A stretch of 62,973 nt of DNA, taken from positions 1 through 62,973 of the forward strand of contig CAJQHM010000025.1 in the NCBI GenBank assembly GCA_905478195.1. The letters are read 5' to 3'. The DNA is from an uncultured Pseudomonadales bacterium. GTDB lineage: Bacteria; Pseudomonadota; Gammaproteobacteria; Pseudomonadales; Pseudohongiellaceae. The notes beneath the pieces are model-generated. The model was not told the origin of the DNA. It was given only the letters and a program-made list of their open reading frames with translations, and did no database searches. Of the stretch, positions 55,183-62,973 are shown one piece after another (position 1 is the first letter of the stretch; the number at the start of each line of letters is the position of its first letter). Made by a program: the position numbers and the translations under genes.

Positions 55183-55782
55183 ATGCAAGATCTCCCCTTC
55201 AGTCAGGCCAGCGAGAATAATAAACACGTCATTCTCGAGATACTGCAAAGACATCTGCGCGAGAACGAGCGTGTGTTAGAGCTCGCTGGAGGCACGGGTC
55301 AACACGCCGTCCACTTTGCACAAAACATGCCCGAGTTACATTGGCAGTCATCAGATATTCCAAGCAATGTCGATAGCCTCAACCTGCGTATAGAGACTAG
55401 CAGACTCCCGAACCTGCCAAGGGCAATTACAGTAGATGTGAACAGCTTTCCCTGGCGGGTTGATAAGGCGACAGCAATCTTCAGTGCAAATAGTTTGCAT
55501 ATCATGTCCGCCCCTTCTGTCGAAAACTTCTTTAAAGGTATAGATAAGAACCTGGAGAGGGCTGGAAGGCTTTTCGTCTATGGGCCCTTCAAGTATGCCG
55601 GAGAATTTACTACCGAGAGCAATGCCGGCTTCGATCTCTGGCTGAAGGACCGAGACCCCCAAAGCGGGGTTAGGGATTTTGAGTGGATTAACGAGCTCGC
55701 GTCCCAAGCCGGTTTGAATCTACTCGAAGACAATATCATGCCCGCCAACAATCAATTGCTCGTATGGGAAAAGTCTCAGTAA
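55183..55782 (+). CDS. DUF938 SAM-dependent methyltransferase-like protein
   Basis: A 199-residue protein. PFSQASENNKHVILEIL, then the SAM-type loop VLELAGGTGQHAVHFA and DINTFPW-like VDVNSFPWRVDKATAIFSAN, and later YGPFKYAGEFTTESNAGFD, are typical of DUF938. Substrate unknown. It is linked to yaaA by a 5-base gap. Confidence 0.88.
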   Translation: MQDLPFSQASENNKHVILEILQRHLRENERVLELAGGTGQHAVHFAQNMPELHWQSSDIPSNVDSLNLRIETSRLPNLPRAITVDVNSFPWRVDKATAIFSANSLHIMSAPSVENFFKGIDKNLERAGRLFVYGPFKYAGEFTTESNAGFDLWLKDRDPQSGVRDFEWINELASQAGLNLLEDNIMPANNQLLVWEKSQ

Positions 55783-55884
55783 GCCTCTAAGTCCCGTTAC
55801 TGCCCGCCAGTAAGCTTTGTTCTAGATCAGCAGAGAATCGGAAATCGATGAATTCCTGGCCTTTACTCGACTAAAATGGCTGTT

Positions 55885-55914
55885 TTTACCGTAATTTGCT
55901 GCTATTTCTATTAT
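55885..55914 (+). promoter_or_regulatory. Possible promoter of the secreted protein gene
   Basis: TTTACC (4 of 6) and TATTAT (5 of 6) with an 18-base spacer, about 65 bases before the ATG at 55981. Confidence 0.35.
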
Positions 55915-55980
55915 CATGGCTGGTACAGAAAAGAATTGTAAACTGTCACATCGGATGGCAGTGAAATTGGGAGCTCTACG

Positions 55981-57027
55981 ATGTCAAAATTCAACAAACT
56001 ATCCCTGCGCTCAGTAATTGCGGGCATTACTCTGTCTCTTCTCGCGCCATTCAGTGCGGCTCAGAGTCAGGACATTCCACAGTTAGGCGGGATCTGGACG
56101 AATGCTTCCAGAACCGGCCTTACCCGCCCACGGGGCGTTGAGAGCCTCGTCGTACCTGACGAAGTAGCTCAGCAACTAGTAGCCAACATGAGTATCGCCG
56201 GTATTTCGGTAGAGAACATCGAATCCGGCCCGGCAATCGATCCCGAAACGGGCGCACCACCTGTAGGAGGCCAAGACTTCGGCTTGCGTGGCTACAACCT
56301 CTTCTGGACCGATCCTGGCTCGACCCTGGCGCTGGTGAAGGGCGAATTCAGAACGTCGCTGATCATAGACCCGCCGAATGGACAGGTACCACGACTGGAA
56401 ACGCCGAAGATTGAGTTAGCGCGCACCAATTTCGGCGCTCGCTATCTTACCGGTGTGGGTGACACGTCTGGCCCAGAGGCCATACCTATAGCCGAACGCT
56501 GCCTGATCGGATTCGGTAACACCGCAGGCCCCGGCATGATGGGAACGCTGTATAACAGCACCTACCAATTTGTGCAGACCGACGACTATTTCATGATCAG
56601 TGTGGAGATGGCCCACGATGCCCGCATCGTGCCTTTGTTCGCATCTGCAGCAGAAGCCCGCGCCAACACTCGTCCGGAAGTTCACTCGCCCTGGTTTGGA
56701 GATTCCCGCGGCTGGTACGAAGGCGACACCTTGGTGGTGGAAACGGTGAATATAAACCCGCTACAGATGTCGCAGAGTTCTATTCCAATTTCTGCAGAAG
56801 GAAAGTTTATCGAACGTTTCAGTCGTTATTCAGATACAGAAATCGTCTATCAGTTCACCGTTGACGATGACAATCTTTATAGCCAACCCTGGACTGCGGA
56901 GATGAGCTATCACGAAACAGAAGGCCCTCTGTATGAGTATGCCTGTCATGAAGGTAATTACGCGATGCCCGGTATACTTGCTGGCGCACGTCGACAGGAA
57001 GCGGAAGAAGCGGCAAAACAGCAGTAA
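55981..57027 (+). CDS. Secreted protein of unknown function
   Basis: A 348-residue protein with a clear signal peptide (cleavage near SAAQS, residue 28). The mature part is beta-rich with repeated short motifs (LGGIWTNASRTGLTRPRG at its start; WFGDSRGWYEGDTLVVETV near 235-255). GDTLVVETVNINP with the W-GDSRG-W-EGDTLV pattern is widespread in secreted proteins of marine Gammaproteobacteria and Acidobacteria, but no activity is known to me. It has its own promoter region and terminator, so it is a single-gene unit. Confidence 0.75.
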   Translation: MSKFNKLSLRSVIAGITLSLLAPFSAAQSQDIPQLGGIWTNASRTGLTRPRGVESLVVPDEVAQQLVANMSIAGISVENIESGPAIDPETGAPPVGGQDFGLRGYNLFWTDPGSTLALVKGEFRTSLIIDPPNGQVPRLETPKIELARTNFGARYLTGVGDTSGPEAIPIAERCLIGFGNTAGPGMMGTLYNSTYQFVQTDDYFMISVEMAHDARIVPLFASAAEARANTRPEVHSPWFGDSRGWYEGDTLVVETVNINPLQMSQSSIPISAEGKFIERFSRYSDTEIVYQFTVDDDNLYSQPWTAEMSYHETEGPLYEYACHEGNYAMPGILAGARRQEAEEAAKQQ

Positions 57028-57050
57028 GTTTCTACCACTTTTAAAACAAT

Positions 57051-57089
57051 AAAATGGCTTCGTCTTCTTCAGACCGAAGCCATTTTTTT
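57051..57089. terminator. Terminator shared by two convergent genes
   Basis: The stem AAAATGGCTTCG / CGAAGCCATTTT with a run of T on both strands, directly after the secreted protein gene and before the GNAT stop. Confidence 0.85.
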
Positions 57090-57098
57090 ATGAAGTAA

Positions 57099-57623
57099 TT
57101 AACTCTTTCGAATCTCGTAGATTATATGAGGATAGCTGGTACCGTTTAGCACCCTGTCTTTTACTTCGTCGCGTTTCACTCCACCGATTTTCTCCATGGC
57201 ACGCATCGAAACAATATTGGTATCCCCAACCCAGAATAAGACGGTGTCTATGAACCTGAAAGCATGGTCTAGCATCAACTTCTTTATCTCAGCGTTGTAG
57301 CTACCACCCCAGTAGTCATGATCAAGAAATGTCCACCCAATCTCGATCTCGCCCAGAGCCTCATCGAGGCCGTTGTAACGGCTAGTCCCGATTATCCTGT
57401 CAGTCTCGCTATCGACAAAGGTAAAGGCACTGCCGCTTGCAAGCGCATCATCGAAGAACCCGCGAAAAATAGGTTCTTCATGACGATTACTGGCAGGATG
57501 ATTCTCCCAGACCTTAGGGTTTGATGCGGCGGCGTACATGCCCTGCCAATCATCTGCCTGCATGGGGCGAACAGTGACGCGAGGCCCTTGTAGGATCGGT
57601 CTAAAATCGAATGCCTTAGTCAT
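57099..57623 (-). CDS. RimJ/RimL-type GNAT acetyltransferase
   Basis: A 174-residue acetyltransferase. RPMQADDWQGMYAAASNPKVW is the usual first motif (RimJ/L type), IIGTSRYNGLDEALGEIEIGW follows, and the acetyl-CoA region is near WGGSYNAEIKKLMLDHAF. The substrate could be a protein N-terminus or a small molecule. It has a separate terminator from the gene ahead of it. Confidence 0.85.
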   Translation of the reverse strand: MTKAFDFRPILQGPRVTVRPMQADDWQGMYAAASNPKVWENHPASNRHEEPIFRGFFDDALASGSAFTFVDSETDRIIGTSRYNGLDEALGEIEIGWTFLDHDYWGGSYNAEIKKLMLDHAFRFIDTVLFWVGDTNIVSMRAMEKIGGVKRDEVKDRVLNGTSYPHIIYEIRKS

Positions 57624-57654
57624 GCTCTATACTTCCTATAGCCGCTTTGATTCT

Positions 57655-57945
57655 TTAGGGCTGCAGAGCCTGGGTCAGTGCAGTCGTGTAGGTAGAAAGA
57701 TCGAAGTAGTCTCGCCAGATTTTAATCTTCCCATTCTCCAGCTCGAAGTATCCGAGACAGGGAATGTTTACCGGGCTGCCTGCCACGACTGTTTTATCAA
57801 GCCTCTCAACCATGACGAGATCTCCATCGGCAACTAGGCTTACTATCTCCCAATCGGTACTTTCCCAGGGACGTATAAAACCAGAGATAAACTGCTGGAT
57901 ATTATTTCGGCCCTGGACCGCCCCTTCTCTGGTCTGCACAAACAT
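57655..57945 (-). pseudogene. C-terminal fragment of a limonene-epoxide-hydrolase/SnoaL-like protein
   Basis: An open frame of 96 residues that lacks the family N-terminus. VQGRNNIQQFISGF, STDWEIVSLVADGDLVMVER and CLGYFELENGKIKIWRDYFD match the second two-thirds of the epoxide-hydrolase/NTF2-like fold. The first strand-helix part with the usual catalytic Tyr/Asn is missing. The sequence immediately upstream encodes, in another frame, the end of a broken GNAT (57902-58210), so a deletion probably fused the two. Confidence 0.65.
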
Positions 57946-58210
57946 CTACTTCATCAACGGAATGCCAAAGTTCTTTGCCATAGGGCTTCATCTCTATTCG
58001 CGAGGAGGCGATACCAAGTAACACGGCCCCTTCATCAGCCTCCTCATGACAAGCCAAGAATATTGTATCCTTCCGTTTCAAATAGGCTTTAAGAGTACCA
58101 ACATCATATTCCGAAATTTCATTGGCTTCATCCCAATAGGAGTTGTTGATCTCTGCAACAAGACTGTCGAGGTCATCTTCTAAAGTAATTTCTTCTACTT
58201 TCAAGGCCAT
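57902..58210 (-). pseudogene. N-terminal fragment of a GNAT acetyltransferase
   Basis: About 102 codons encoding the first half of a GNAT: an N-terminal helix region, then VLLGIASSRIEMKPYG and EVDVCADQRRGG, which is the beginning of the acetyl-CoA motif A (Q/R-x-x-G-x-G/A). The frame then ends after 4 more residues in sequence belonging to the epoxide-hydrolase-like fragment. The acetyl-CoA binding helix and C-terminal half are missing. The start at 58210 (MALKVEEITLE) is preferred over 58228. Confidence 0.65.
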
Positions 58211-58566
58211 GTAGCTCTCACTGCACAATAGGCGCTTACGCCTACATTAATTAATTTGTCTGCTATGTGGTCTTCTCAAAGCGTTAGCGTCAGACATCTT
58301 GAGGGGCACGACAAATCTGGACGCGCATGAATATGTTCGAGCCGAGGAAGTTCCATTGTAAACCTAAGCTTATTTTTTCCATTGAATTGTTATATGGGTA
58401 AAGATGATGACTATTAAGGTCAACACCTTTGAAACGCCCTGCTTCATTCTGGGCTATTCAAGTTGTTTCGCCATAGACATTAAGCTAATTCAGACCAATG
58501 ACTATTTATATGTTATCCGCAAAACATACGTCTGGTTCCACTCTATAAGACTTTTCCCTTAAGGGT
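58211..58566. other. Intergenic region without a supported gene
   Basis: AT-rich. One short plus-strand open frame of 52 codons (58404-58562) has no strong ribosome site and no family resemblance. I see no transfer RNA, terminator or clear repeat. Confidence 0.4.
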
Positions 58567-59730
58567 TTAGGATTCTTTTCTAAAGGGCAGTAAAGATGCA
58601 GCCTCCGCCTTATAGCGCTCTATATGGGGCTTCTCTTCGTCCAGAAAATTGTTTATCGCTTGTGCAAAGCCCTGATTGGCGATCCAGTGATTTGAGTGGG
58701 TGGTGATCGGCTCGAAGCCGCGTTGAATCTTATGCTCGCCCTGAGCGCCTGAATCGAAACTCTTTAGCTTGTGCTCTATGCAATACTCCTGGCCCTGATA
58801 ATAGCAGGTCTCGAAATGGAGGAACTGATAGTCTCTTGCACTGCCCCAATATCTGCCAAATGCCTTCTCTGAATTCTTGAAAAACAAGGCAGCAGCAATG
58901 ATTTTTTCGCCGTCCAGTGCAATTATCATGAATAGCTGCTCTGGCATCTGCTTGCCTATCTCAATAAAGAAATCCTGGCTTAGATAGCCCTGCATACCTC
59001 GCATCATGTAAGTGCTTTGATAGAACTGGTAGAAAATGTCCCAGTGCTGCGGCCTTATATTTATCCCCTCTATGGTCTCAAATGTTGTGCCCCGCTCTGC
59101 TATCTTCTGTCGCTCTCTTTTTATATTCTTGCGCTTGCGAGAGTTCAGCGTCTGTAAAAATTCATCGAAGTTCGCATAGTCTCTATTGAACCAGTGAAAC
59201 TGACAGGCAGTTCTTGCCGGGATACCGATGGTCTCAAGCATTTCACTCTCTTGCTTGGTCGGAAAGAGGATATGCCAGGAAGACGCATCCAGTGCTTCAG
59301 CTTTTTCCTGTAGCTTTTCAAATATCAGTTGAGCGATGTCAGTCTTATTAGCCGACTCATCGGTAAACAACCGCGTACCATGGCTGGGGGTGAAGGGGAC
59401 GGCAGTGACAAACTTCGGATAGTAGCTAAGACCGTAGTTCTGGTAGGCACTTGCCCAGGACCAATCGAATACATATTCTCCGTAGGAATTAGTCTTCTGG
59501 TACAGCGGCATGACAGCCACCAATTTTTGCGTCGCATCCTCCAGCTTGGGGCCATAGACGGCGAGGTGGTGTGGCTCCCAACCAGTGCTCTGCGTCGTGC
59601 AGCCGGTCTTCTCTAATGCCCACAGGAACTCATAGCGGGTAAAAGGGTTGTCCTTTCCTGCCAAGGTGTTCCAAGGCTCTTCGCCTATGCCGGCTATGGA
59701 GTCTACGAATTCTAATCTAAGATCGTTCAT
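58567..59730 (-). CDS. FemAB-like (PF04339/DUF482) acyltransferase-fold protein
   Basis: A 387-residue protein of the double-GNAT FemAB-like family. EEPWNTLAGKDNPFTRYEFL near the N-terminus, the later YQFYQSTYMMRGMQGYLSQD and GRYWGSARDYQFLHFETCYY are the family hallmarks. Typical FemAB enzymes add amino acids to peptidoglycan, but this branch is abundant in non-peptidoglycan-modifying contexts and its substrate is unknown. It is divergent from hexR across a 180-base region. Confidence 0.85.
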   Translation of the reverse strand: MNDLRLEFVDSIAGIGEEPWNTLAGKDNPFTRYEFLWALEKTGCTTQSTGWEPHHLAVYGPKLEDATQKLVAVMPLYQKTNSYGEYVFDWSWASAYQNYGLSYYPKFVTAVPFTPSHGTRLFTDESANKTDIAQLIFEKLQEKAEALDASSWHILFPTKQESEMLETIGIPARTACQFHWFNRDYANFDEFLQTLNSRKRKNIKRERQKIAERGTTFETIEGINIRPQHWDIFYQFYQSTYMMRGMQGYLSQDFFIEIGKQMPEQLFMIIALDGEKIIAAALFFKNSEKAFGRYWGSARDYQFLHFETCYYQGQEYCIEHKLKSFDSGAQGEHKIQRGFEPITTHSNHWIANQGFAQAINNFLDEEKPHIERYKAEAASLLPFRKES

Positions 59731-59910
59731 GTTCTGTCTGTACTTTCTCTACTATCCGTACTATCGACTACTGCCATGATGGGTCTTCGCTGCCTCTGTT
59801 TTGTTGCCAACCAGCTCGCAGTAAACAGGTGCGATAGCCGGGTAAATTGAGTAGCATGGAAGCCTATTTCCAGTCCGTCAATTTGTGTTGGTAAATTTAG
59901 CAGGAAGCGA

Positions 59911-60768
59911 GTGGAATCACCTAATCTGATACGACGTATAGCCGACAGCGGCTCTGTTTTGCGCAAGTCTGAGGCTAAAGTGGCTAGTTACGTGTTAGAA
60001 CACGCTAATGACGTGATCAAGATGCGTATTGTCGACCTCGCCGCCAATTCCGGCGTCAGCGAGCCCACCGTGATTCGCTTCTGTCGCGCGATAGGGTTTG
60101 ATGGTTTCCTCTCTTTTAAGCTTCAGCTGGCTCAGCAGCTAGGCCTGGGCGGTGTCTACACACAGTTTGCTGTGGATGATAAAGACACCGTCGAAGATTT
60201 GCGCAATAAGGTTTTCGATACTACTGTAGGATCCTTGCTAACGGTACGCGATGAGCTAGATCCCGAGGTGTTGGAGACCGCGATAAATACCATTAGCAAC
60301 GCCAACCGAGTGGAATTTTATGGGTTTGGCGCATCCGGCTCGGTCGCCGCCGACGCACAACATAAATTCTTCCGCCTGCAGCTCTCATCGTCGGCCTATA
60401 CAGACCCCCACATTCAGCATATGTCGGCTATCTCCTTGGGTGCCGATGATGTTGTGGTGGCGATATCCCAATCTGGTCAGACACGCGCCCTATTAGAGAG
60501 TGTCCGGCTCGCTAGCGAAGCCGGCGCCACGGTCATTGGGCTGGCACCTAAGAATACCCCCTTGAGTGAGCAATGTAGCCTGCCTATCTATGTGAATATG
60601 GAGGAAGAGCACCAGGCCTTTGCGCCGGTATCCTCGCGTATTGCTCATCTAGTTGTGATTGATGTACTGGCGACCGGCGTCGCCAGACATCGCAAGCCGC
60701 TATTGAAAGATCATCTGAAGAAACTACAGAAGAGCCAGAAAGCTCTGCGCGACCTTAAGTCAGACTAG
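59911..60768 (+). CDS. hexR: RpiR-family transcription regulator HexR
   Basis: A 285-residue regulator. The N-terminal helix-turn-helix (VASYVLEHANDVI ... SGVSEPTVIRFCRAIGFDGF) and the C-terminal SIS sugar-phosphate domain (EFYGFGASGSVAADAQHKFF near 133-152, ISQSGQTRALLESVR near 180-194) match HexR, which controls central sugar metabolism and senses KDPG. Start GTG at 59911, with AGGAAG 3 bases upstream. No Entner-Doudoroff genes are beside it in this window. Confidence 0.88.
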   Translation: MESPNLIRRIADSGSVLRKSEAKVASYVLEHANDVIKMRIVDLAANSGVSEPTVIRFCRAIGFDGFLSFKLQLAQQLGLGGVYTQFAVDDKDTVEDLRNKVFDTTVGSLLTVRDELDPEVLETAINTISNANRVEFYGFGASGSVAADAQHKFFRLQLSSSAYTDPHIQHMSAISLGADDVVVAISQSGQTRALLESVRLASEAGATVIGLAPKNTPLSEQCSLPIYVNMEEEHQAFAPVSSRIAHLVVIDVLATGVARHRKPLLKDHLKKLQKSQKALRDLKSD

Positions 60769-60920
60769 GTTCAGTAGACTGCATGACCCAATCGAGTAAG
60801 TCTCTTACTTTCAGCACACCAACGAATATCTTAAACTTTACTCGACTGTAACGATCATAACCAAACAAGCAGCCTCGTTAGAATGTTCGCTCGATAACTT
60901 TGGTAACGATTATTGTCAGA

Positions 60921-61868
60921 TTAGCGCTTCTGTTCTGTTCGATAAAATTTGAAGAAGCACCACGTAGATACCGCGGTAAGCAAATGCCAAATCGCATGCG
61001 GCTGCACCCACGAATCAGGTTCGCAGTAAGGCGTACCGGGATAGCCTTGGAGCCAAATGGCGAAGGCAGCCATGTAGGAGAACATTCCAAGAAAAAACCA
61101 CGGCGTATATGTTCGCTGTAAATTGGGACGATTACGAGCCAAGAGAGCTGGCAGCCAAAAGAGGATGATCCACCAGTAATCACCCAAGTTAGCGAATATC
61201 TCCTCTGGAAAAATTCCGAAAACTGCCGCGACTAAAAAACCAACGCTTCCCGAAAACCCGCGAAAGAATGAAGACCAAAATCTAAAAAGAGTCTCCGAGA
61301 TTATCCACAGTCCGATTGATAAACCAAATAGATCTAGACCTATTCCTAAGCGCTGACCAAAAAACCAACGAGCAATTGAATACATGAGCACTATTGCAAA
61401 ATACACTTGCAGAAACCGAGAAGGACTCCAGCGGCCCATCTCTTTTAAGTTATAAAGCCACGGAAAAATGATGTACATGACCATGCTTAGATTATCGGCC
61501 CAACCACCCCAAGCCGTATGCGTACCGTGCATTAGCCAAGACCCAGGGCCAAGATAAATCACAGCGGCGGCATACAAAACGCTGATTCGGTTTAATCCGA
61601 TAAATGTGTTTTTGGCCGCGCCATCCGACTCTCCTTCTGCCGAGAGCACCTTAAGCATTAGTAACCCAGAGACCATGAAGCCAAGATTACTTAGTGTATT
61701 TGACGGCTCCCGAAACACACCACCACTTACACGCTCGCACCAACTCGATACTTCACCAATGGCCTCGCCTACTTCGAAGTGAAATGCAACACCGTTTACT
61801 GCTAGCATCAAGTAAATGGCAACAAAAAGTGCGCTCACAAGCGCCGCTAGTGGTAAGGCTTTAGACAT
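60921..61868 (-). CDS. Ceramidase-like (CREST superfamily) membrane protein
   Basis: A 315-residue protein with about eight helices. Three conserved CREST elements are visible: FREPSNTLSNLGFMVSG near 53-69, GSWLMHGTHTAWGGWADNLS near 107-126 (Ser, His and Asp zinc/active residues), and HAIWHLLTAVSTWCFF near 292-307 with the paired His. This is the pattern of alkaline ceramidases and PAQR-like hydrolases, so a zinc-dependent lipid amidase is possible. The bacterial substrate is unknown. It is convergent with hexR and next to the IS fragment. Confidence 0.75.
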   Translation of the reverse strand: MSKALPLAALVSALFVAIYLMLAVNGVAFHFEVGEAIGEVSSWCERVSGGVFREPSNTLSNLGFMVSGLLMLKVLSAEGESDGAAKNTFIGLNRISVLYAAAVIYLGPGSWLMHGTHTAWGGWADNLSMVMYIIFPWLYNLKEMGRWSPSRFLQVYFAIVLMYSIARWFFGQRLGIGLDLFGLSIGLWIISETLFRFWSSFFRGFSGSVGFLVAAVFGIFPEEIFANLGDYWWIILFWLPALLARNRPNLQRTYTPWFFLGMFSYMAAFAIWLQGYPGTPYCEPDSWVQPHAIWHLLTAVSTWCFFKFYRTEQKR

Positions 61869-62009
61869 AGAGACCTCGGCGTTTTTGCTCAGATCAGAAT
61901 CCGTCGCTTTAGCACAAATTATACCTTGAATAATTTAACCTGTTCCCCGATTTTAGCACCATGACCTCGATGAGATTTCCAGTTAATCTAACAGGATGGA
62001 GAGCTCGAT

Positions 62010-62273
62010 ATGAAGAAGCGGTATTCAGACGAACAAATAACTAAAGCGATCAAAGAGCACGAGGCCGGAGCCCAAGTTGAAGACATTTGTAGAGATTTGG
62101 GTACCTCAAGCGGCACTTTCTTCAACTGGCGCAGTAAGTTTGCCGGATTGGAAGTCAACGAGACTAAGCGGCTGCATAAGCTCGAGACCGAGAACAATAA
62201 GTTAAAACGGCTACTTGCTGACAAACTGCTCGAAGTCGAAGCCATAAAGGATGTGCTGTCAAAATTAGAATGA
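62010..62273 (+). mobile_element. IS3-family orfA (transposase subunit), element truncated
   Basis: An 87-residue protein. The helix-turn-helix (YSDEQITKAIKEHEAGA then DICRDLGTSSGTFFNWR) and the leucine-zipper tail (LHKLETENNKLKRLLADKLL) are typical of IS3 OrfA. The usual orfB does not follow: the -1 frame that would open it at the orfA stop ends after six codons, and no DDE domain is present. So this is a relic. A possible left end is at 61937-61956 and a degraded match to it on the other strand at 62534-62563; both are tentative. Confidence 0.75.
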
Positions 62274-62678
62274 ATTTTCTCATTCTGTGAATGGTACTAA
62301 CTTAGGGAAAAGGTCAGTGGGATCTGAAGCGCAGCTAGAAGACCTGAGAGCAATGAGACTAATTGCGCAAAAAATCCAGTTTCTCAACGAAAAATTGCTC
62401 AAATACCCGAGAACGAATAGACTAACCCCGGCACAGAAGAAAAACAGGGTTGTCGCATGAGGCTGGAAATTCAGCACGTTTGCTTTACTTTCAGCAACCA
62501 CGGCACTGCTTTGATAGAAAGAAATTTCATGATTTCTAATCGGGAGAACGTAAACTTAACAGGTTGCTTCCACTACCGCTCAACAGCAAAATAAATATAA
62601 GTGCTTTGTTTTATAAATTTGGTATCCTGTTAGTCAAAAAAAACTAAAAATTACTATCGAAAAGTCAAGTCTAAATAA
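62274..62678. other. AT-rich intergenic region after the IS relic
   Basis: No gene can be firmly supported. One plus-strand frame ending at the TGA near 62458-62460 encodes about 47-56 residues (it includes RAMRLIAQKIQFLNEKLL) without a clear ribosome site. The following ~200 bases are very AT-rich and may contain the promoter of the lipoprotein gene to the right. Confidence 0.4.
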
Positions 62679-62973
62679 ATGAATTCAAAATTAGTAGTGA
62701 AAATAATGACATATAAAAGATCAGCTAGTTTTTTAATGATGCTAATTTTATGTGGTTGCTCAATTTCTACTACACAAAAGGCAGTGCGCCAGAGTTCAAC
62801 ATCTATCGCCGACTCAAAGATTAAAAGCTCCGATGTTAGCCCCACTGTAGACCAGGAAATAATTGAAGCTCTGCGAACAGTACTAACCTGGAAGTCAACC
62901 CTTACTGAAAGACATATACCTACTGTTATCGGTCTCAGTGATGATAATCAAACATCGACTTCCTCTATTTGGA
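62679..62973 (+). CDS. Putative lipoprotein, N-terminal part (cut by window edge)
   Basis: At least 89 codons. MTYKRSASFLMMLILCGCSI gives a signal sequence with lipobox LCGC; the mature part begins SISTTQKAVRQSST. An upstream in-frame ATG at 62679 adds nine residues; 62706 is the alternative. The gene runs off the right edge. Its AT-rich codon use differs from the main part of the window, as for recently acquired DNA. No family can be named from this fragment. Confidence 0.65.
   Translation, partial: MNSKLVVKIMTYKRSASFLMMLILCGCSISTTQKAVRQSSTSIADSKIKSSDVSPTVDQEIIEALRTVLTWKSTLTERHIPTVIGLSDDNQTSTSSIW

Noticed and set aside
58245-58320. GTTAGCG-type sequence resembling an integron attC core
   Set aside because: The paired core sites and symmetric arms of an attC could not be found.
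58404-58562. 52-codon plus-strand frame in the gap before the FemAB-like gene
   Set aside because: Weak ribosome site and no recognisable domain; such frames arise by chance in AT-rich DNA.

Overview
The window looks like a chromosomal segment of a Gammaproteobacterium, probably a marine member of the Pseudomonadales/OMG-type lineages. The clearest evidence is the housekeeping order coaBC-algC-argB-slmA-pyrE-rph-yicC-gmk-rpoZ-spoT-ridA-recG, which resembles the Pseudomonas arrangement. SlmA, CmoA/CmoB, HexR, RpoH, FtsYEX, UbiA and a waaF start at the left edge agree with this. The lineage is inferred from gene content and order; no database search was possible.

Layout. 1-305: start of waaF on the minus strand and a 55-codon fossil of a GspE/PilB-type ATPase C-terminus. 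306-13783: a minus-strand run of twelve tightly packed genes that I do not recognise as a named system. It encodes a TolQ/ExbB-like channel, two proteins joining a TolR/ExbD-like membrane anchor to a coiled coil and a vWA domain, a degenerate Hsp70/actin-like protein with a possible FHA-like tail, a PEGA-repeat/FGE-like protein, a TPR protein, a small secreted protein, four putative lipoproteins (one with a serine-tract linker) and a BepA-like M48 protease lipoprotein. A TPR/TonB-C-like exported protein lies just upstream (14006-15406). The simplest reading is a proton-motive-force-driven envelope machine, and this is the best candidate for an undescribed system.

15704-29210: an orphan HyuA-type hydantoinase, then mutM, coaD, a YheT hydrolase, rsmD, ftsY-ftsE-ftsX, rpoH, a DUF423 protein, trmB, a YgjP-type metalloprotein, a small methyltransferase and cmoA-cmoB. 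29211-31334: a RAYT-like transposase fused to a DnaA-C-like domain that has lost one HUH histidine, flanked by two near-identical hairpin units, next to rpmB-rpmG. 31335-49778: radC and the conserved coaBC-to-recG block, then ubiA, gcdH and uvrD. 49814-53272: a TakP-like TRAP transporter whose binding protein converges on its two membrane subunits, with a yciA-like thioesterase between them that has an early in-frame stop. 53393-60768: small membrane and DUF proteins, yaaA, a DUF938 methyltransferase, a secreted protein, a GNAT, a deletion junction joining two broken genes, a FemAB-like protein and hexR. 60921-62973: a ceramidase-like (CREST) membrane protein, an IS3-family orfA remnant, and an AT-rich end carrying the start of a lipoprotein gene.

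How the genes work together. Most of the window is core metabolism and information processing: translation and tRNA/rRNA modification (rpmB, rpmG, trmB, cmoAB, rsmD), membrane targeting and division (ftsYEX, slmA), stress control (rpoH, rpoZ-spoT, yaaA), DNA repair (mutM, radC, recG, uvrD), and nucleotide, cofactor and arginine synthesis (pyrE, gmk, coaBC, coaD, argB). The accessory content is concentrated in 0-15.4 kb, 29.4-31.1 kb, 57.6-58.6 kb and 61.9-63 kb.
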